The notes under the pieces: model-generated
Told to the model about the DNA's origin: nothing
What the model saw: the letters and a program-made list of their open reading frames with translations, nothing else
Database searches by the model: none
From: Gigaspora rosea
Taxonomy: Eukaryota; Glomeromycota; Glomeromycetes; Diversisporales; Gigasporaceae
Direction: 5' to 3'
DNA length: 64,000 bases
NCBI GenBank assembly: GCA_003550325.1
Contig: QKWP01001192.1
Coordinates: 82,865-146,864, forward strand
Made by a program: the position numbers and the translations under genes
Shown: positions 46,360-58,293 of the stretch, in pieces
Layout: every line of letters starts with the position of its first letter
Position numbering within the stretch: position 1 is the first letter of the stretch

Positions 46360-49018
46360 TTCCAAATTGGGGGAACCGTTAAAGCCAGGTTCGATCACGT
46401 GACTATCCGACCGTCAGCCTTGCTTCTGATCACCCCCAATCACCCGAAAATTCGAGGATGTATTTTTTTTTCATATTTATTTATTTAATAATAATAATTA
46501 AAAAAAAATTCAGTCGTTCAAAATTATTCATATAATCGTTCAACCATTCATATTTATTTATTTATTTATTTTTCTTTTAAAAAAAAATGCTCCTATTTAC
46601 TTTTTTTTTTAAAAAAAATTTAACTATATTTTTTTTAAAATCTATTTGTTTAGAACGGGTTCCAAGCAAAATTTTAGCTTTTGAATAAATTCGGCCTTTT
46701 CGTTTTCATTACCACTCTCTTCAACGCTCTAATACTTATTGCGTATCCTCTCCATTAGCTCATTTACTGTAAGCCTTCGATTTTCTGCTGCTTTTTTATT
46801 TCATCTTTTTCAAGGGATTCTAAACATACTAACTCTCGATGTTCATAAACTTCAAATCCCCCTTCATCAAACATTTGTTAAAATAGTTTCCAAGATTCGG
46901 CTGTCAGCAATTTCTTGGGACCATATATTTGCTCGTGAAAGATATGTTCGCAGGGAAGCATATATTTGCGAAAAAAAAGGCAGTGGTATTCAAGCGAAAT
47001 CAAACCAGGTAATTTTTTACCTTTCTCTATTCTATTGTTAACAGCAAAAATTTCATTGACTAATAATTTTTGGATTGGAAAAGGAAATTTATGAACTTCC
47101 TTGAGGATATCATCGTCAACACTAATGGCTGATATTTTTTTAACACAAAACTCAAACGCGACGTAATTTGAATCTGAACATCTTTTCAAATCAAGCGCAA
47201 CGATCTTATTATATGCGCCAATTAGACCATATTGAGGTGAGGTTGTTCTCTTTAATTCACTGTGATACGACTCTAAAGCATTTGTCGATGTTACTTGCAA
47301 AAGTAACAGAGAATGCTGACGCGCCCAAATGGCCCATTGGGAAGTATTCTTTGAATAATATTTTGAAATGTATTGTTTAATGGGAGAAAAAGGGCATTCA
47401 TTGATTGATTTTTGAACGATCATCTCACAACCAATTTTTGTTCGTTTATTTATAGCTTGGATCATTTTGCTTCGGGTTTCTGATTCATAGATTTTATTCA
47501 TCCAAGTCCGCATAACGTGTACGGTGCAAAAATGACGTCGCATTCCTGTTCACCTTTTCGAAGACCTGGAAAAGCCACCGCGATACTTTTGGCTTCTATA
47601 CTACTTTGGTCTGCTAGGAAATAACGTGGTTTCCACGAGCTACTAAATCACCTAATTATGACCAATGCTTCTGCGACGGTTTCGCTATTTTCTTTACTAA
47701 CAAAAAAATGCCCTCCGACGTCCCAGCACCCATATCCATCTCAAATGTATAGCGTAAACAAACGCCAATCATACTGATTCGTTTTATGTGTGGAATCTAT
47801 AAGGGTTAGCCATTCATGCTATTGAAGTTTTTCTTTCAATTTGTCTTGGATATACAAAAGCAAAACCGGAAGATTTGTTAATTTTGTACAATTCGACTTG
47901 ATACTCTTCTTTTTTTAAAAACGAAATTGCATCTTGGATATCTGATGCTAGTTCGGAAGCACCAATAAGATAGATATTTTCTGGTCCGTGAACTTTATAC
48001 TTGATATTCGCGACCTCTCTCCATTTTAAGTCCTTTATGCTTATACTGAGATCCAGCTTTTCGGATGCATACTCTTTAACTGCACTAACTATTGCTAGTG
48101 CAGGATAATTCTTCACTGCTTCCTTTTCTATCAAGTCCCTAACAGCTTGGGAGTGTTTGAGCTTATCACTTTCACCTAATTCATGCGCGTGGTCGGGGGA
48201 ATCTTGAAACCGTTCAATACGCACTCTTTGCTCGGCAACAAACCATGATACTTTTATTTTCGCATTGCATAAGTTTGCCTCTCGAACCTTTGTTTTTCGC
48301 CGTTTTCGCTTGGAATACCTTCTTTGTGTGTACTTGATTCAAAGGGTTTATTAAAGCGGCATATGAAGCTCTTTCAGGAATTTCCATTAACAAAATTTTA
48401 TAACTATACTTCACCCAAATGTTTGTAACTGAAGGCCACCATTCTTCATTGAATTCTTTCATCAGCACTTGAAATGGTTGTTGGATGTTATAAAGTAATG
48501 TTTGTCTTTGATCACATGTAAGACCCGCAGTTGGTTCTATTACTATGGTGTTCACAGAAGACATTTGCTGCGAGAAGTCCACTAACTCAGTTGTTGGTTG
48601 TAGGAACCCCACGCTTGTTCCTTGAGAAAAGTTTTCTTTGCTAGAACTCATTATTTTGCTACGGTATATATTTTGCTATGGTATATATTTATATTTTTTA
48701 TTTTATTTTTTTTTCGTTTTTATTCTATCTTTTTTTTTGTTTTTTATTTGCAGAAAATTACACTGCGGAAACGTCCTTTTTTTTATTTTTTCTTTCGTAG
48801 AAAGCCTTGTCTTTGTTGAGGGTAAAGTATCGGTATGTCCAAGTTTTTTTTTAGAGAAGTTGCTTTACCACGCCAATATACCTTATATAATATATTGATG
48901 AGATTATCAATCTTGAAGTTGATTGGACGGCATAAAATAATATGGTACCTCAGACTCCAGATGGTCAGGCCATCAATCACGTGATCGAACCTGGCTTTAA
49001 TGGTTCCCCAAATTGGAA
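46360..49018 (-). mobile_element. Mutator-like element (MULE) with 43-bp terminal inverted repeats
   Basis: Left terminus ttccaaattgggggaaccgt to about 46402 and right terminus 48977-49018 are inverted copies through aaagccaggttcgatcacgt. The 2.66-kb element contains one decayed transposase gene on the minus strand. No 9-bp target duplication was seen at these borders. Confidence 0.8.
46878..48651 (-). pseudogene. MULE transposase (decayed)
   Basis: In minus-strand order: an N-terminal frame 48214-48651 (MSSSKENFSQ..) and 47814-48224 containing RFQDSPDHAHELGE and HSQAVRDLIEKEAVKNYPAL. Next, in shifted frames between 47540 and 47820, come the catalytic part LTLIDSTHKTNQYDWRLFT with Asp, DGYGCWDVGGHFFVS, and RYFLADQSSIEAKSIA. 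Last is 46878-47543, with the SWIM-type zinc finger YHCLFFRKYMLPCEHI. Such proteins excise and insert Mutator elements. A TGA where Arg is expected (LYI-stop-DGYG, near 47747), a TAG before HEWLTL, and a frameshift near 48224 make it a pseudogene. Confidence 0.8.
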
Positions 49019-49766
49019 ACAACAGTCACGAGGAATTCACGGTGCTGCTTACGTGTCGAACAGGGACTGACATTAATCGATTGGAGAACTTTCTAGAAAA
49101 TTTTTGCAAGGTTAACTCTACCCCTGAAGTTGTTTTTACATATAATATAGACGAAATTTAGAGTAGTGCTAAATTTAAGAGTATTATATAATTTTTAAAT
49201 GTATTTTCTGTCAGTTTCGTTTTTTTTCGTTTTTGTTTTTCTTTCTTTTTCTCCTGTGTCAGAATAGACTTCTTTTCTTTTGTTTTTTCTTTTTTTTATT
49301 GGTTTTTTCTTTTTGATATCTTCATTTTCTTGGTAGTTTGTTTTTACTTTCCACCTTTTTCATTTTGCCCTTTATGAAGAAGGAAGGATTTTAAGAAAAG
49401 GAGTATGATTCCGACATGGCATTAACAACTGATTAGTGATGCTGGAATTCAAGTCTCAAGAAAGTTTGGGACCCTGACGGAGATAGATAGTTAAATGGCA
49501 GGTCGCACCTGGGTACTTTGGTATCGAGTGAGTCTTTATTTGGTTGTATAACTGTAGTACATACTATTGAAATAGCAGATATTGCTTTAGTTACTGTAAT
49601 ATATACTAATAAATAAAGGCAGAATCGTCAAAAAAATATATTTATACTATTTTAACAATGTAATTTATAATTATTTTATTACAAATATATAATATAATAA
49701 TAATAATATAAAAAATTAAAAACAAAATAACTAATAAAAATAAATAACTATATATTTGTCTAAATA
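49019..49766. other. Intergenic, nothing recognised
   Basis: T-rich simple sequence around 49200-49340 and AT-rich DNA without a supported gene. Confidence 0.5.
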
Positions 49767-49770
49767 TTAA

Positions 49771-50144
49771 GGGTAGGGTGTACAAATTTCCAATTTCATA
49801 TAAAATCGATTGTAGATCAACTTTGTGTAACAAATTTATATGATATCATATGATTTACATATAAACATCATATGATCTGACCAATCAATTCTTTGTACAA
49901 TCTACAAAAATCATATAGCGTTCTACAAAAATTTAATTATATGTAAAGTTAATTTTTTTAAAGTAATGGATATTGCGCAACTTCATTATTATAAACAAAC
50001 TATTTAAAACTACCTATTATATAAATATTATACAAATTGATCAAGATCTTAAAAAAATTTATCAGAAGCATTTTTTTATTTACTATATAAAATTCTAAAA
50101 TACCACGTAGATCATATAAAAAATGATCTACGCTCACCCTAACC
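49771..50144. mobile_element. TTAA-flanked MITE, 374 bp, with empty site at 45.6 kb
   Basis: Ends gggtagggtgtac and the complement of gctcaccctaacc with TTAA at 49767-49770 and 50145-50148. The flanks match 45631-45715 without the element, showing a precise insertion. Confidence 0.85.
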
Positions 50145-50344
50145 TTAAATACTAGCTAAAATTTTCATACATTGAAAGAATACATTCAAATATTTATATA
50201 TATTTTGACAATAAAATTAATAATTTCCTATGTAGAATGCTCGTAAAACACATCTGCATTTGTTTTTTGCAACGGCAGGAATCTAGTTGGTTGTCTTGTT
50301 TAACCCAGGTTCCCAAATATCTATTGTAGCACTATCGTTTTAAC

Positions 50345-50900
50345 TTCAATTCCTCAACAAAACTCAAACCTACAAAAAAATGTTAGTAAAAATGAAAAAA
50401 TAATCAAAAAACAAAAAGAACAACAAAAAAGTACTGGTACTTATCTTTTTGTACCAGTTTGTATATCTCGAATCTCCATTCCCGGTGCCATTTAAATACC
50501 CAACGAAACAAGAATCTACAAGAAAAATTGTTAGTAAAAATGAAAGAAATAACTAAAAAACAAAAAGAACAACAAAAAAAAGAACTAGTACTTATCTTTT
50601 AATACCAGTCCAGTTCTTAAATCTCTATTTCTGGTTCTTGAATCTCTATTCTCAGCGCCATTCCAACACCCTAACAAAATACGAACCTATTTCTGATGCC
50701 ATTCCAATACCTCAACAAAGCACGAATCTACAAGAAAAAAATTGTTAGTAAAAACAAAAAAAAACAAAGAAAAACAAAAAGAACAATAAAAAAGAACTGG
50801 AACTGGTACTTATCTTCTTGTACCAGTTCCAGTTCTATTCCTGGCACCATTCTTCTACCCAGCGTTTTAACGAAGCCAAACAATAAAAAAGATATTAGTT
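50345..50900. repeat. Diverged ~180-bp tandem repeat with internal hairpins
   Basis: Three units share aacaaaatacgaa, ctacaagaaaaattgttag, then caaaaagaacaacaaaaaag, and an inverted actggtacttatc/gtaccagt. The repeats end near ctacccagcg. Confidence 0.75.
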
Positions 50901-51091
50901 AAAGTTGAGAAAAAAGTAAAGTAAAAATAAAAAATTAAAACGTACTTACCCAAATACAAACGAAATAAAAATTAAATAAAAAATTAAAATTTAGTAAATA
51001 ATTAATAAAAATTTTAAAATTTAAAATGATTGAATTAATGATCTATTTTTTTTAGATTATCTAAAATAGATCGTTAAAAATCAACAATTTA

Positions 51092-51242
51092 GGGGAGTAA
51101 CAAAAATCAGTTGATTTTTTAAGGGGGGAGAGGGGTAAAAAAAGTTGAAATTATATATAAGAACCTGACTATTTATATATTGAGGAGAGGGAGGGGGGTA
51201 GGCCTCTAATAAAAAATAATCAGGTGATTAATGACACTGCCC
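51092..51242 (+). mobile_element. Tourist/Harbinger-like MITE, family A copy 2
   Basis: Begins ggggagtaac, ends gacactgccc, with TTA on both sides (51089-51091, 51243-51245). Same family as 37313-37455 and 58075-58227; all contain atataagaacctgactat. Confidence 0.85.
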
Positions 51243-51245
51243 TTA

Positions 51246-51689
51246 TTTATAAATCAATAATAATATAATAAAAAAAAAGTTAAAAGTTAGAAAAGAAAAA
51301 AATAAATTATTAAACAAAAAAAAACGTTAAAAGTTAGAAAAGAAAAAAATATTATAAAAAAAATTTAATAAACTAAAAAAAAATAAAAAATTTTTAAAAA
51401 AAATAAAAAATTTAAAAATCGAAAAAATAAATTAAAAAAAATAAAAATAAAAGGAGAATCAAAAAATAAAAGAAAAATAAAAAAATAATAAAACTGATAA
51501 TAAAAAAAATAAAAAAAAAATTAAATAATTTAATTAAATTAAAAAAAAAACGAAAATAAAATAAATAAAATGAAAAAAAATAAATAAATAAATAAAAATG
51601 ATAAAAATAAAAATTTTAAATAATAAAAAAAAAATTTAATAATAAAAAAACAACAATAAAAAAATTAAAAAAAAATAAAAAAAAATTAA
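51246..51689. repeat. A-rich low-complexity DNA
   Basis: Almost only A with scattered T, of the form aaaaataaaaaaaattaaa; it continues beyond the LINE at 53704-53945. Confidence 0.85.
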
Positions 51690-51702
51690 AAATAAATACG
51701 AA

Positions 51703-53690
51703 ATCCCAATAGGCACTTTCTAAAAGAGAAAATGAATCGACACGGTATTTATTGCGCTAAATAGCTGCTAGACCTAAAGAACAATAACTTCCTTTCCTGG
51801 ACAGAAATTCATCACAATATTCAAAAAATTCCGAGAGGACGTTCTCCAAATTGGCTATACACAATGCAAGAGATCTTGAGTGGAAATGCAAACCCTACAA
51901 CCACATTAATTACTCCAAATCCCTTTATTCTAACACCATGAACTCACAAAAGAAGAAAGAACTGGATAATAACAGAAGACGGGAAATTCGCAAAAATAAC
52001 TAGCTTCTCCCAACAGTATCCTAAAGCAAAACATTACATAATTACTACAAATAACAAACTTGAGCCTGGCACAGGCTGCACTCTGAAGGATAGATCACTA
52101 ACGAAAGAACATTGCTACTTTCTCCTAAGGGATAGGGCATACAGCCTCCAAGTAGATAGTAAGCAAATAGTCCATGGAAAAATATCAGTTATATATGAGG
52201 CACTAAATATCAGATTTCAACTACAAAAAGAACCAAACCCGATACCTCTAACTCATCCACCAAGACTATTGTCAGCCTTCATCGATCCTCCGTTGGAATT
52301 ATGGGAATCACTAACAAAAAATAATTTCAAAAAACGAAATCTCTCAATATACTTATCAACAATAAAAGAGACTCAGATAATTGGATCCACAACATACTCC
52401 TCATATACCGCAGCTGTAAAATTATCATCAAAGGAAGAAACTTTTGGCGGTACCAATAGAATTTGGCCATCTCATCTACATTCTAACTTAACAATGTTAA
52501 TAATCTTACTTTCAACTATATCAAGTAACACCAACCTACAAATTGTTACAAATCATAAACAAACGGTGGAGAAGATCCAAAAATAATTAATTTAGAATCT
52601 TACAAGCTTGACCAACTTAACAAAGAAGACTATCCTAGCCTTTTAAAAATACTCAGAGGATCAATAGAGGACTGAAAAGTCACCACAAAATTAGATCCCG
52701 AACTCAAAGCACAAAAACCACTGATTTGGACATCAATTCTAAATGCTTTGTTTACAATGCTTTCACTATAGAACTGCTAAACATTCCGTGTATATTACAG
52801 ACAAAATCGATATTGAAAAACATTAGTAGGATCACTAACTTGTTATAGTGGTTTAACCAACAACGAATACGGCTATGGGAAATATATATAGGAAATATAC
52901 AGTGGGACCATGTCCTAAAATATATTTCCTTTGCCGACAAACCAGCTGCCTTATATATGCACCCATTGCTGTCACAAATAAAAAACTTTAAAGTAAAATT
53001 AATCGCAGAGGAACTATCTACCCACCTACTCCTCCATTATCGTAACTCAAATAAAAATCCAAATTATTTGTGCCCATGCTGTTATACGGAATCAGAGAAC
53101 ATAGTGCACATATTCACCTGTGTATCTAATCACTTACTATGGAGAGAAGAATTACGTCGAATTCTACAAAGAGTGGCAACTGGAACAGAATCACCACTGG
53201 AGGATCTGAATGAATTCATAAGACCCTTTACATATCTACATATAGAGGAAAAAATGCCTTTCGGACTAATTACCAACTCCACTCTTTTCCCCACCAGTTC
53301 TAAGTACAAGCAAAATAGATATACCCCCTTCTTCATCATGAAATAATCAAAACACTCCATAAAAAATATTGGATCTCTTTTAGAGTCTCACGACACTCTA
53401 ACGGAGTCCCAAACCCACCAAGGATCGACCCACCAACGATGACACAAACGCTTCCTATTAGTAGAGAATTTTTAGAAAACAAATTATATAAATTTATTAT
53501 ACATTTCGTTAGCCAAATTTATCACAAACTAGAGGACTTCGACCAATCTAGCAAAGAATTGGTCAAGAGTAAATTAGCTCTTACCCCTATCTCTCTAGTA
53601 TAGTAATTATACATTTGTAATAAACTGAATAATTAACTATTAATAAAAGATATAGAGGAAAGACCTCTCTTTAAAAAAAAAATAAAAAAT
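51703..53690 (+). mobile_element. 5'-truncated LINE, plus strand
   Basis: It is flanked by aaataaatacgaa at 51690-51702 and 53691-53703, and ends with gaaagacctctctttaaaaaa as a polyadenylated 3' end. The coding remnant comprises an RNase H-like part at 52269-52586 (RIWPSHLHSNLTMLIILLST) and a C-terminal part at 52850-53346 with the zinc knuckle CPCCYTESENIVHIFTC. Both RNase H Asp positions (GSTTY for DGS, VTNHK for TDSK) are lost. RT and endonuclease are absent through truncation. Confidence 0.8.
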
Positions 53691-53703
53691 AAATAAATAC
53701 GAA

Positions 53704-53945
53704 TAAAAAAAAATTTAAAATTTAAAAAAATAAAAATTTAAAAAAAAAACAAAAAAAAAGACAAATAATAACTTACGGAATAAAAAAAAATAATAATTAA
53801 AAAAAAATTTAAAATAAAATAAAAAAAAAAGCGACTAACATTTTAAAAAAAGATTAAAAAAAAATTTAAAAATAAATACGAAATAAAAAAAATTTAAAAA
53901 TTTAAAAAAATAAAAATTTAAAAAAAAAATAAGAAAAAATGTGCT
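53704..53945. repeat. A-rich low-complexity DNA
   Basis: Continuation of the A-rich tract interrupted by the LINE. Confidence 0.85.
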
Positions 53946-54170
53946 TGTTATCGGCAGTAACAGTAACCAGATTAGGGTTAGGGTTAGATTTAGAGTTAGA
54001 AGAAGGGTTATTATATAATAAAACACCTTAAGAAGCATTTTTAGCTAGAAAAATATATTGGTTTCTTAGGCACATTTTGAAGTTATTGCGATTTGTAATT
54101 TTTTGAATTTTTTTGTCATACCTAATTTAGCAATTTGATTGGCTCGGAACTGTAACCACAGTTACAAATA
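53946..54170. repeat. MITE-like unit with internal TTAGGG repeats, copy 1
   Basis: cggcagtaacagtaacc at the left faces aactgtaaccacagttac at the right, and agattagggttagggttag lies near the left end. The architecture is shared with 54219-54523. Confidence 0.5.
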
Positions 54171-54218
54171 GATTCGCCCAAAAAATAATACAGAATAAAA
54201 AAAAAGAATTTAACTACA

Positions 54219-54523
54219 TATAACCTGCAGTGATTATTACTGGTATGTAATTAACCAATAATGATAAAACAAAAAAAAGTTAATTTCATTTACTTTAGGG
54301 TTAGGGTGAGGCCTGGGATTTTAGCAGGATGTTTAATATGCAAAATTTAGCAAGAAATTTTTTTTGTTAGAATGTCAAAGGTAGTTTCATAGACGAATTC
54401 TTGAGATATTAGCATTTTTTTAAAAAAAACTTTATTTTTGTTACACAAACTGATTTGCACGTTACACCTGATCCTGAAATTTATTGGTTAATTATATACC
54501 GGTGATGATCACCGCCGGTTATA
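54219..54523. mobile_element. MITE with internal TTAGGG motif, copy 2
   Basis: taacctgcagtgattattac and the complement of tgatcaccgccggttata give a TIR of about 35 bp ending in attaacc/ggttaat. Internal ttagggttagggtgagg and aaatttagcaagaaattttt are shared with 61395-61705. Confidence 0.75.
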
Positions 54524-55289
54524 GTTAGTAAATTCAAAAAAAAAAATAATAATTTAAAATAAAAAAAAAATATTATTAAAAATTTTAAATAAAAAAAAAA
54601 AGAGGCGTTGGAAGTGTTTACTGGTAAATTATAAGTGGGCTGAAAAGTTAAAAAAAATAAATAGCAAAGTATTAAAAATAAGCTAAAAAAAACATAATTC
54701 ACACAGAATTTAATATAATGCTATGACCTTTTTTGGCATCCACAAACTCAAATCCTTTGCTCAGATTGGGTTCAAAAGCAAGTTTGACCCGTTTAAAAAT
54801 AAAAAAAACGAAATAAATTTTAAAAATAAAAAAAAAACGTGTATATATAGAAATAAAAGTAAATTCCGGTTATTTCTTATTATAGAAATAACCGGAAATT
54901 TACTTTTTATTCCCACTATCGTTTTATTTCAAATTTTAAAAAATAAAAAATAAAAAAAAAAAAAAAAAAAAAATAAAAAAATTAAAAAAAATTAATAAAA
55001 TTAAAAAAAAAGAATAAAAAAAATGTGCCATGTTTGTTTATTTATTTATTTATCAGTTTGTTTTGTTTATTGTTTTCTTGTGTTTTTACCGGCAGGTAGA
55101 GATTATTGCAGATTTAGTAGGTGGCGCCTATTATAATCTGCGAAGATTATACTTTTTAAAAATTTGCACAGATTTTTGCCAAAAAATCTGCAAAGAACTG
55201 CAAAAATCTAAATTTTGAAGATCTTTGCAATTTTTTAAACAAGATTCTGCATTATTTGATAAATTTGAAGATCACTACAGATTATTAAT
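54524..55289. other. A-rich DNA with one perfect hairpin and an aatctgc repeat
   Basis: The perfect hairpin gtaaattccggttatttc/gaaataaccggaaatttac is at 54858-54905. 55110-55285 has reiterated aatctgc and gaagat motifs in both orientations like 45455-45600. No gene. Confidence 0.6.
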
Positions 55290-56201
55290 GTTTTTAATTT
55301 CCCGATGTTAGCTTTGCCAGAGTTTCTAAACCTTCATTACTATTTAATCTTTTTAATAGGCTTGTTGCCTGTTTGGCCAAAAGTAAGCTTGCCAATAGTT
55401 TAAAACCCAGGATACCTCCATGAAACATTATGTTATTCAGAGCAGTTTGTGCTATACCTAGCTTTTTTTTGCAAAGATGAATTATTGGCTGGTGTATGCC
55501 TTCCAAGTTACTTTCTGACAGGGCTATAACCTGCAATATATACTCTAATTTTGGAATAAGCACCTGGTTGTTAATATAGCTAAGCTGACTAGCTGTATCC
55601 TTTTTCTTTTCTAATAAATGTGTAAACAATCTGACAATCTTTTTTGCTTTCCTTTTAATACTTGCTAAGTCCTTATAGGTGTGCAGAAAAACTTCCAAAA
55701 ATTTGATGTCATTTAGCCTTGGTTCTGCATATAACCTTGTCTTGCAGAAAAGAACCCCACTTTCTTTCTTTGGGAGTTTCAAGTTGATTATTGCTAACTT
55801 GGACTTGCTGCTATTGATTTCGATATCATTGATATAGAAGAATTGTTCTGCAATACTAATTGTTTTTCAAGCTGTTTCTTTGACCCTGTGATCCAAGTTA
55901 TGTCGTCAGCATATGCAAGTACAGCCTAATACATGCTCAAAACTCTTTCCTTATCCCTACTTGAACTGAAAAAATTAACTTCCGCAATATAGCTCAAGGA
56001 ATTGTTCTTTTGCTCTTATCCAACAAAGGATCATAGAAAATTCTTCACATCAAGGGAAAGATTACCTGGTCTTGGTCAATACCATCCTCCGCTATGAACT
56101 CTTTGGTAAAACCGTAGTCTGTTATTACTCGCATGCACCTTTTATTAAATAAGTTGATGACAAATCTAATTAAAATTTCTGGAAGTTTAATTCTCCTTAT
56201 A

Positions 56202-57114
56202 TCCCTTAAACCATCTAGCAGGCAAATATGCTCACTAGAATGAATTTTTTTCATATTTTTTACAATAACTTGAAATTTTATTAAGCATATAGGGTCTTTG
56301 CCTTGAAAATGACCTTATGGGACTATGTAGATCTTATGAATAAAAATTAAAATTTCTGCTATCCAGTAATCCAATTCAAATAAACTTTTTTTTATTTTGT
56401 AGAGCTTAGTGAGTTTTACAAAATAAAAAAAGGTTTATCTGAATTGGATTGCTGGGTGGCTAGAAACTTTAATTTTTATCCATAAGATCTACATAGTTCC
56501 GTAAGGTCATTTTCAAGGCAAAGACCCCATATGTCCCCCTATTTCTTAGCTAAAATAAAAGTTTAAGATATTTTTAATTATTATTAAGTAAAATTTTTAA
56601 TTTAACTCTAATAGTATTAAAGATATTTAGCTTGAAATATTGCCAATTCTAAAATTTTATTATAAAATTTTCAAAATATTATTTATAAATTTTTAAATTT
56701 TTATATATTTCCGTCTATAAAAATAATTTTTGCTATTATACAAAGTTAAAATTTTATTTATAAAATTATAAAAATTTTAATAATTAAAGTTATTTTTTAT
56801 ACCAAATTCTACAATTTGAATCAAAATTATATGTGACTTATGCTTAGAATTTTAAAAAGTTTGTCAATGAATAAAGATAAAATTTTGTATTTTTTTTAAA
56901 AAAAATTGATTTTTAAAAGTTTTACTATATAGACAACTTTATTTTTTTTCTTTTAATTTAAAAATAAATATTACTATTTTATAATCCTTATTTTTAAATA
57001 TTAATATATAAAATTTTTTTAAAATATTTTAAATTTTGATGAAAATAGATCAGAAACAACTTTTTAACATTTTAGTAGCTAAATATACCTGCTAACTGCT
57101 GAAGGTTTAAGGGA
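56202..57114. mobile_element. TA-flanked element inserted in the RT coding sequence
   Basis: Ends tcccttaaaccatctagcag and ctgctgaaggtttaaggga with TA on each side. Removing it and one TA rejoins MLKKA with IRRIKLPE in one frame. The interior is AT-rich without a transposase, with a nested MITE at 56291-56527. A Tc1/mariner-like mobilisation is inferred from the TA duplication. Confidence 0.85.
56291..56527. mobile_element. Nested MITE with gggtctttgcc ends
   Basis: agggtctttgccttgaaaat and the complement of attttcaaggcaaagaccc, flanked by catat on both sides. The interior is a palindrome containing a module copy around gtagagcttagtgagttt. Same family as 3011-3087. Confidence 0.8.
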
Positions 57115-58074
57115 TAGCTTTTTTAAGCATCACCAAACTGACGGAATTGAAAGCCTTCTTCATATCTTGGAATAGGAGCCACAATTCCTTTTTCTTCTCC
57201 TGGGCCTCTTCAAGGAACGCATTTAGAATATGTATAGGTTTCTCCGTCAAATTTTCTGGTAGACCTGCAAAATTGGGACCTTGCAGAATGTTCTTGTATT
57301 TAATGATCATATTTAGTCTCTTTGTTATGACTTTAGTTACACACTTGCGGAAAGCTTCTAATAATGCGATCGGTCTTACTCTATTTAGCTCAAAACTCCA
57401 ATCTTCTCTTTTAGGAATTGTATATATTTGTGCTACTTTCTATTTATTTGGGATATTACTCTGTAATAAACAGATATTTGCGAAATTTTTGAAGGCCATA
57501 TGCACCCTAAAATCTGCTTGTTTAATTAACTCATAAGTGATGTTGGATACACCTGGTGCCGAATTTAACCTGATATCATTGAGCATTGAAAGCCATTTTT
57601 CCAACTCCACTAGTAACAAAACTGGCTCATACCATTCTTCTTGGATCCTACTCAATGGTTGATAAACCTTTCTCCACTTCTCATTCAGTAGATCTAAACG
57701 GTAATTCTTCTTCCAAAATTGCACCTTAAGGTGCTTGTTGGTCTTGGATAGAACTTTACTGGGTTCAGAAAATAACTCATATTTATCCTTTTTTTGGATT
57801 AAAATTTGGTCCAAAACTACTTTGTTACATGGCCTTTCTAGGAGACTTCTTAGCATTTTCTTTTGTTCTTCCACAATCATTTCACATCTCTTTTGTATGA
57901 ACTTTTTAATTTTCTTTTCTTTATGCAATCTTTCTTCACAGATCAATTTATTTTCTATAGCCTTTCACTACAAAGATGCACTATCGAACCAAGTATCCAC
58001 CTGTTCTATAATAATATCTTGTATCATGGTACCTGCTCTGGAATTAATACTTCTAATCTTGCAATTCCAGCTAA

Positions 58075-58227
58075 AGGGAGTGACAAAAATCAGGTGATTT
58101 TTTAGGAGGGGGGAGAGGGTAAAAAAAATTTGAAATTATATATAAGAACCTGACTATATATATAATAAGAAAGAGTGAGGGGGTAGACCTCTAATAAAAA
58201 ATAATCAGGTGATTAATGACACAGCAC
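58075..58227 (+). mobile_element. Tourist/Harbinger-like MITE, family A copy 3
   Basis: Begins agggagtgac, ends gacacagcac, flanked by TAA (58072-58074, 58228-58230). It sits in the LINE between endonuclease and RT. Confidence 0.85.
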
Positions 58228-58293
58228 TAACGACTAAATAATATGCGTTTCTGTTGCTTGCTACATTTTTAATTAATCTTCTGAATTCTTTGG

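Larger units (their letters stand above)
55294..57946 (-). pseudogene. LINE ORF2, reverse transcriptase and post-RT region
   Basis: Frame 57440-57946 has the pre-RT linker ending with SAPGVSNITYELIKQ. 57107-57310 has LWLLFQDMKKAFNSVSLVML with the motif A region. After removal of the insertion the frame runs on as VMLKKAIRRIKLPEILIRFV and DYGFTKEF then EDGIDQDQV. AVLAYADDITWI near 55880-55920 is the intact catalytic motif, and 55294-55782 is the post-RT domain (IPKLEYILQVIAL, IIHLCKKKLGIAQTAL). Stops and frame changes occur near 55925-56044. Confidence 0.8.

Noticed and set aside
53968-53990. Telomeric array (TTAGGG repeats)
   Set aside because: Only two to three imperfect units, located inside MITE-like elements and repeated in the same context elsewhere in the window.
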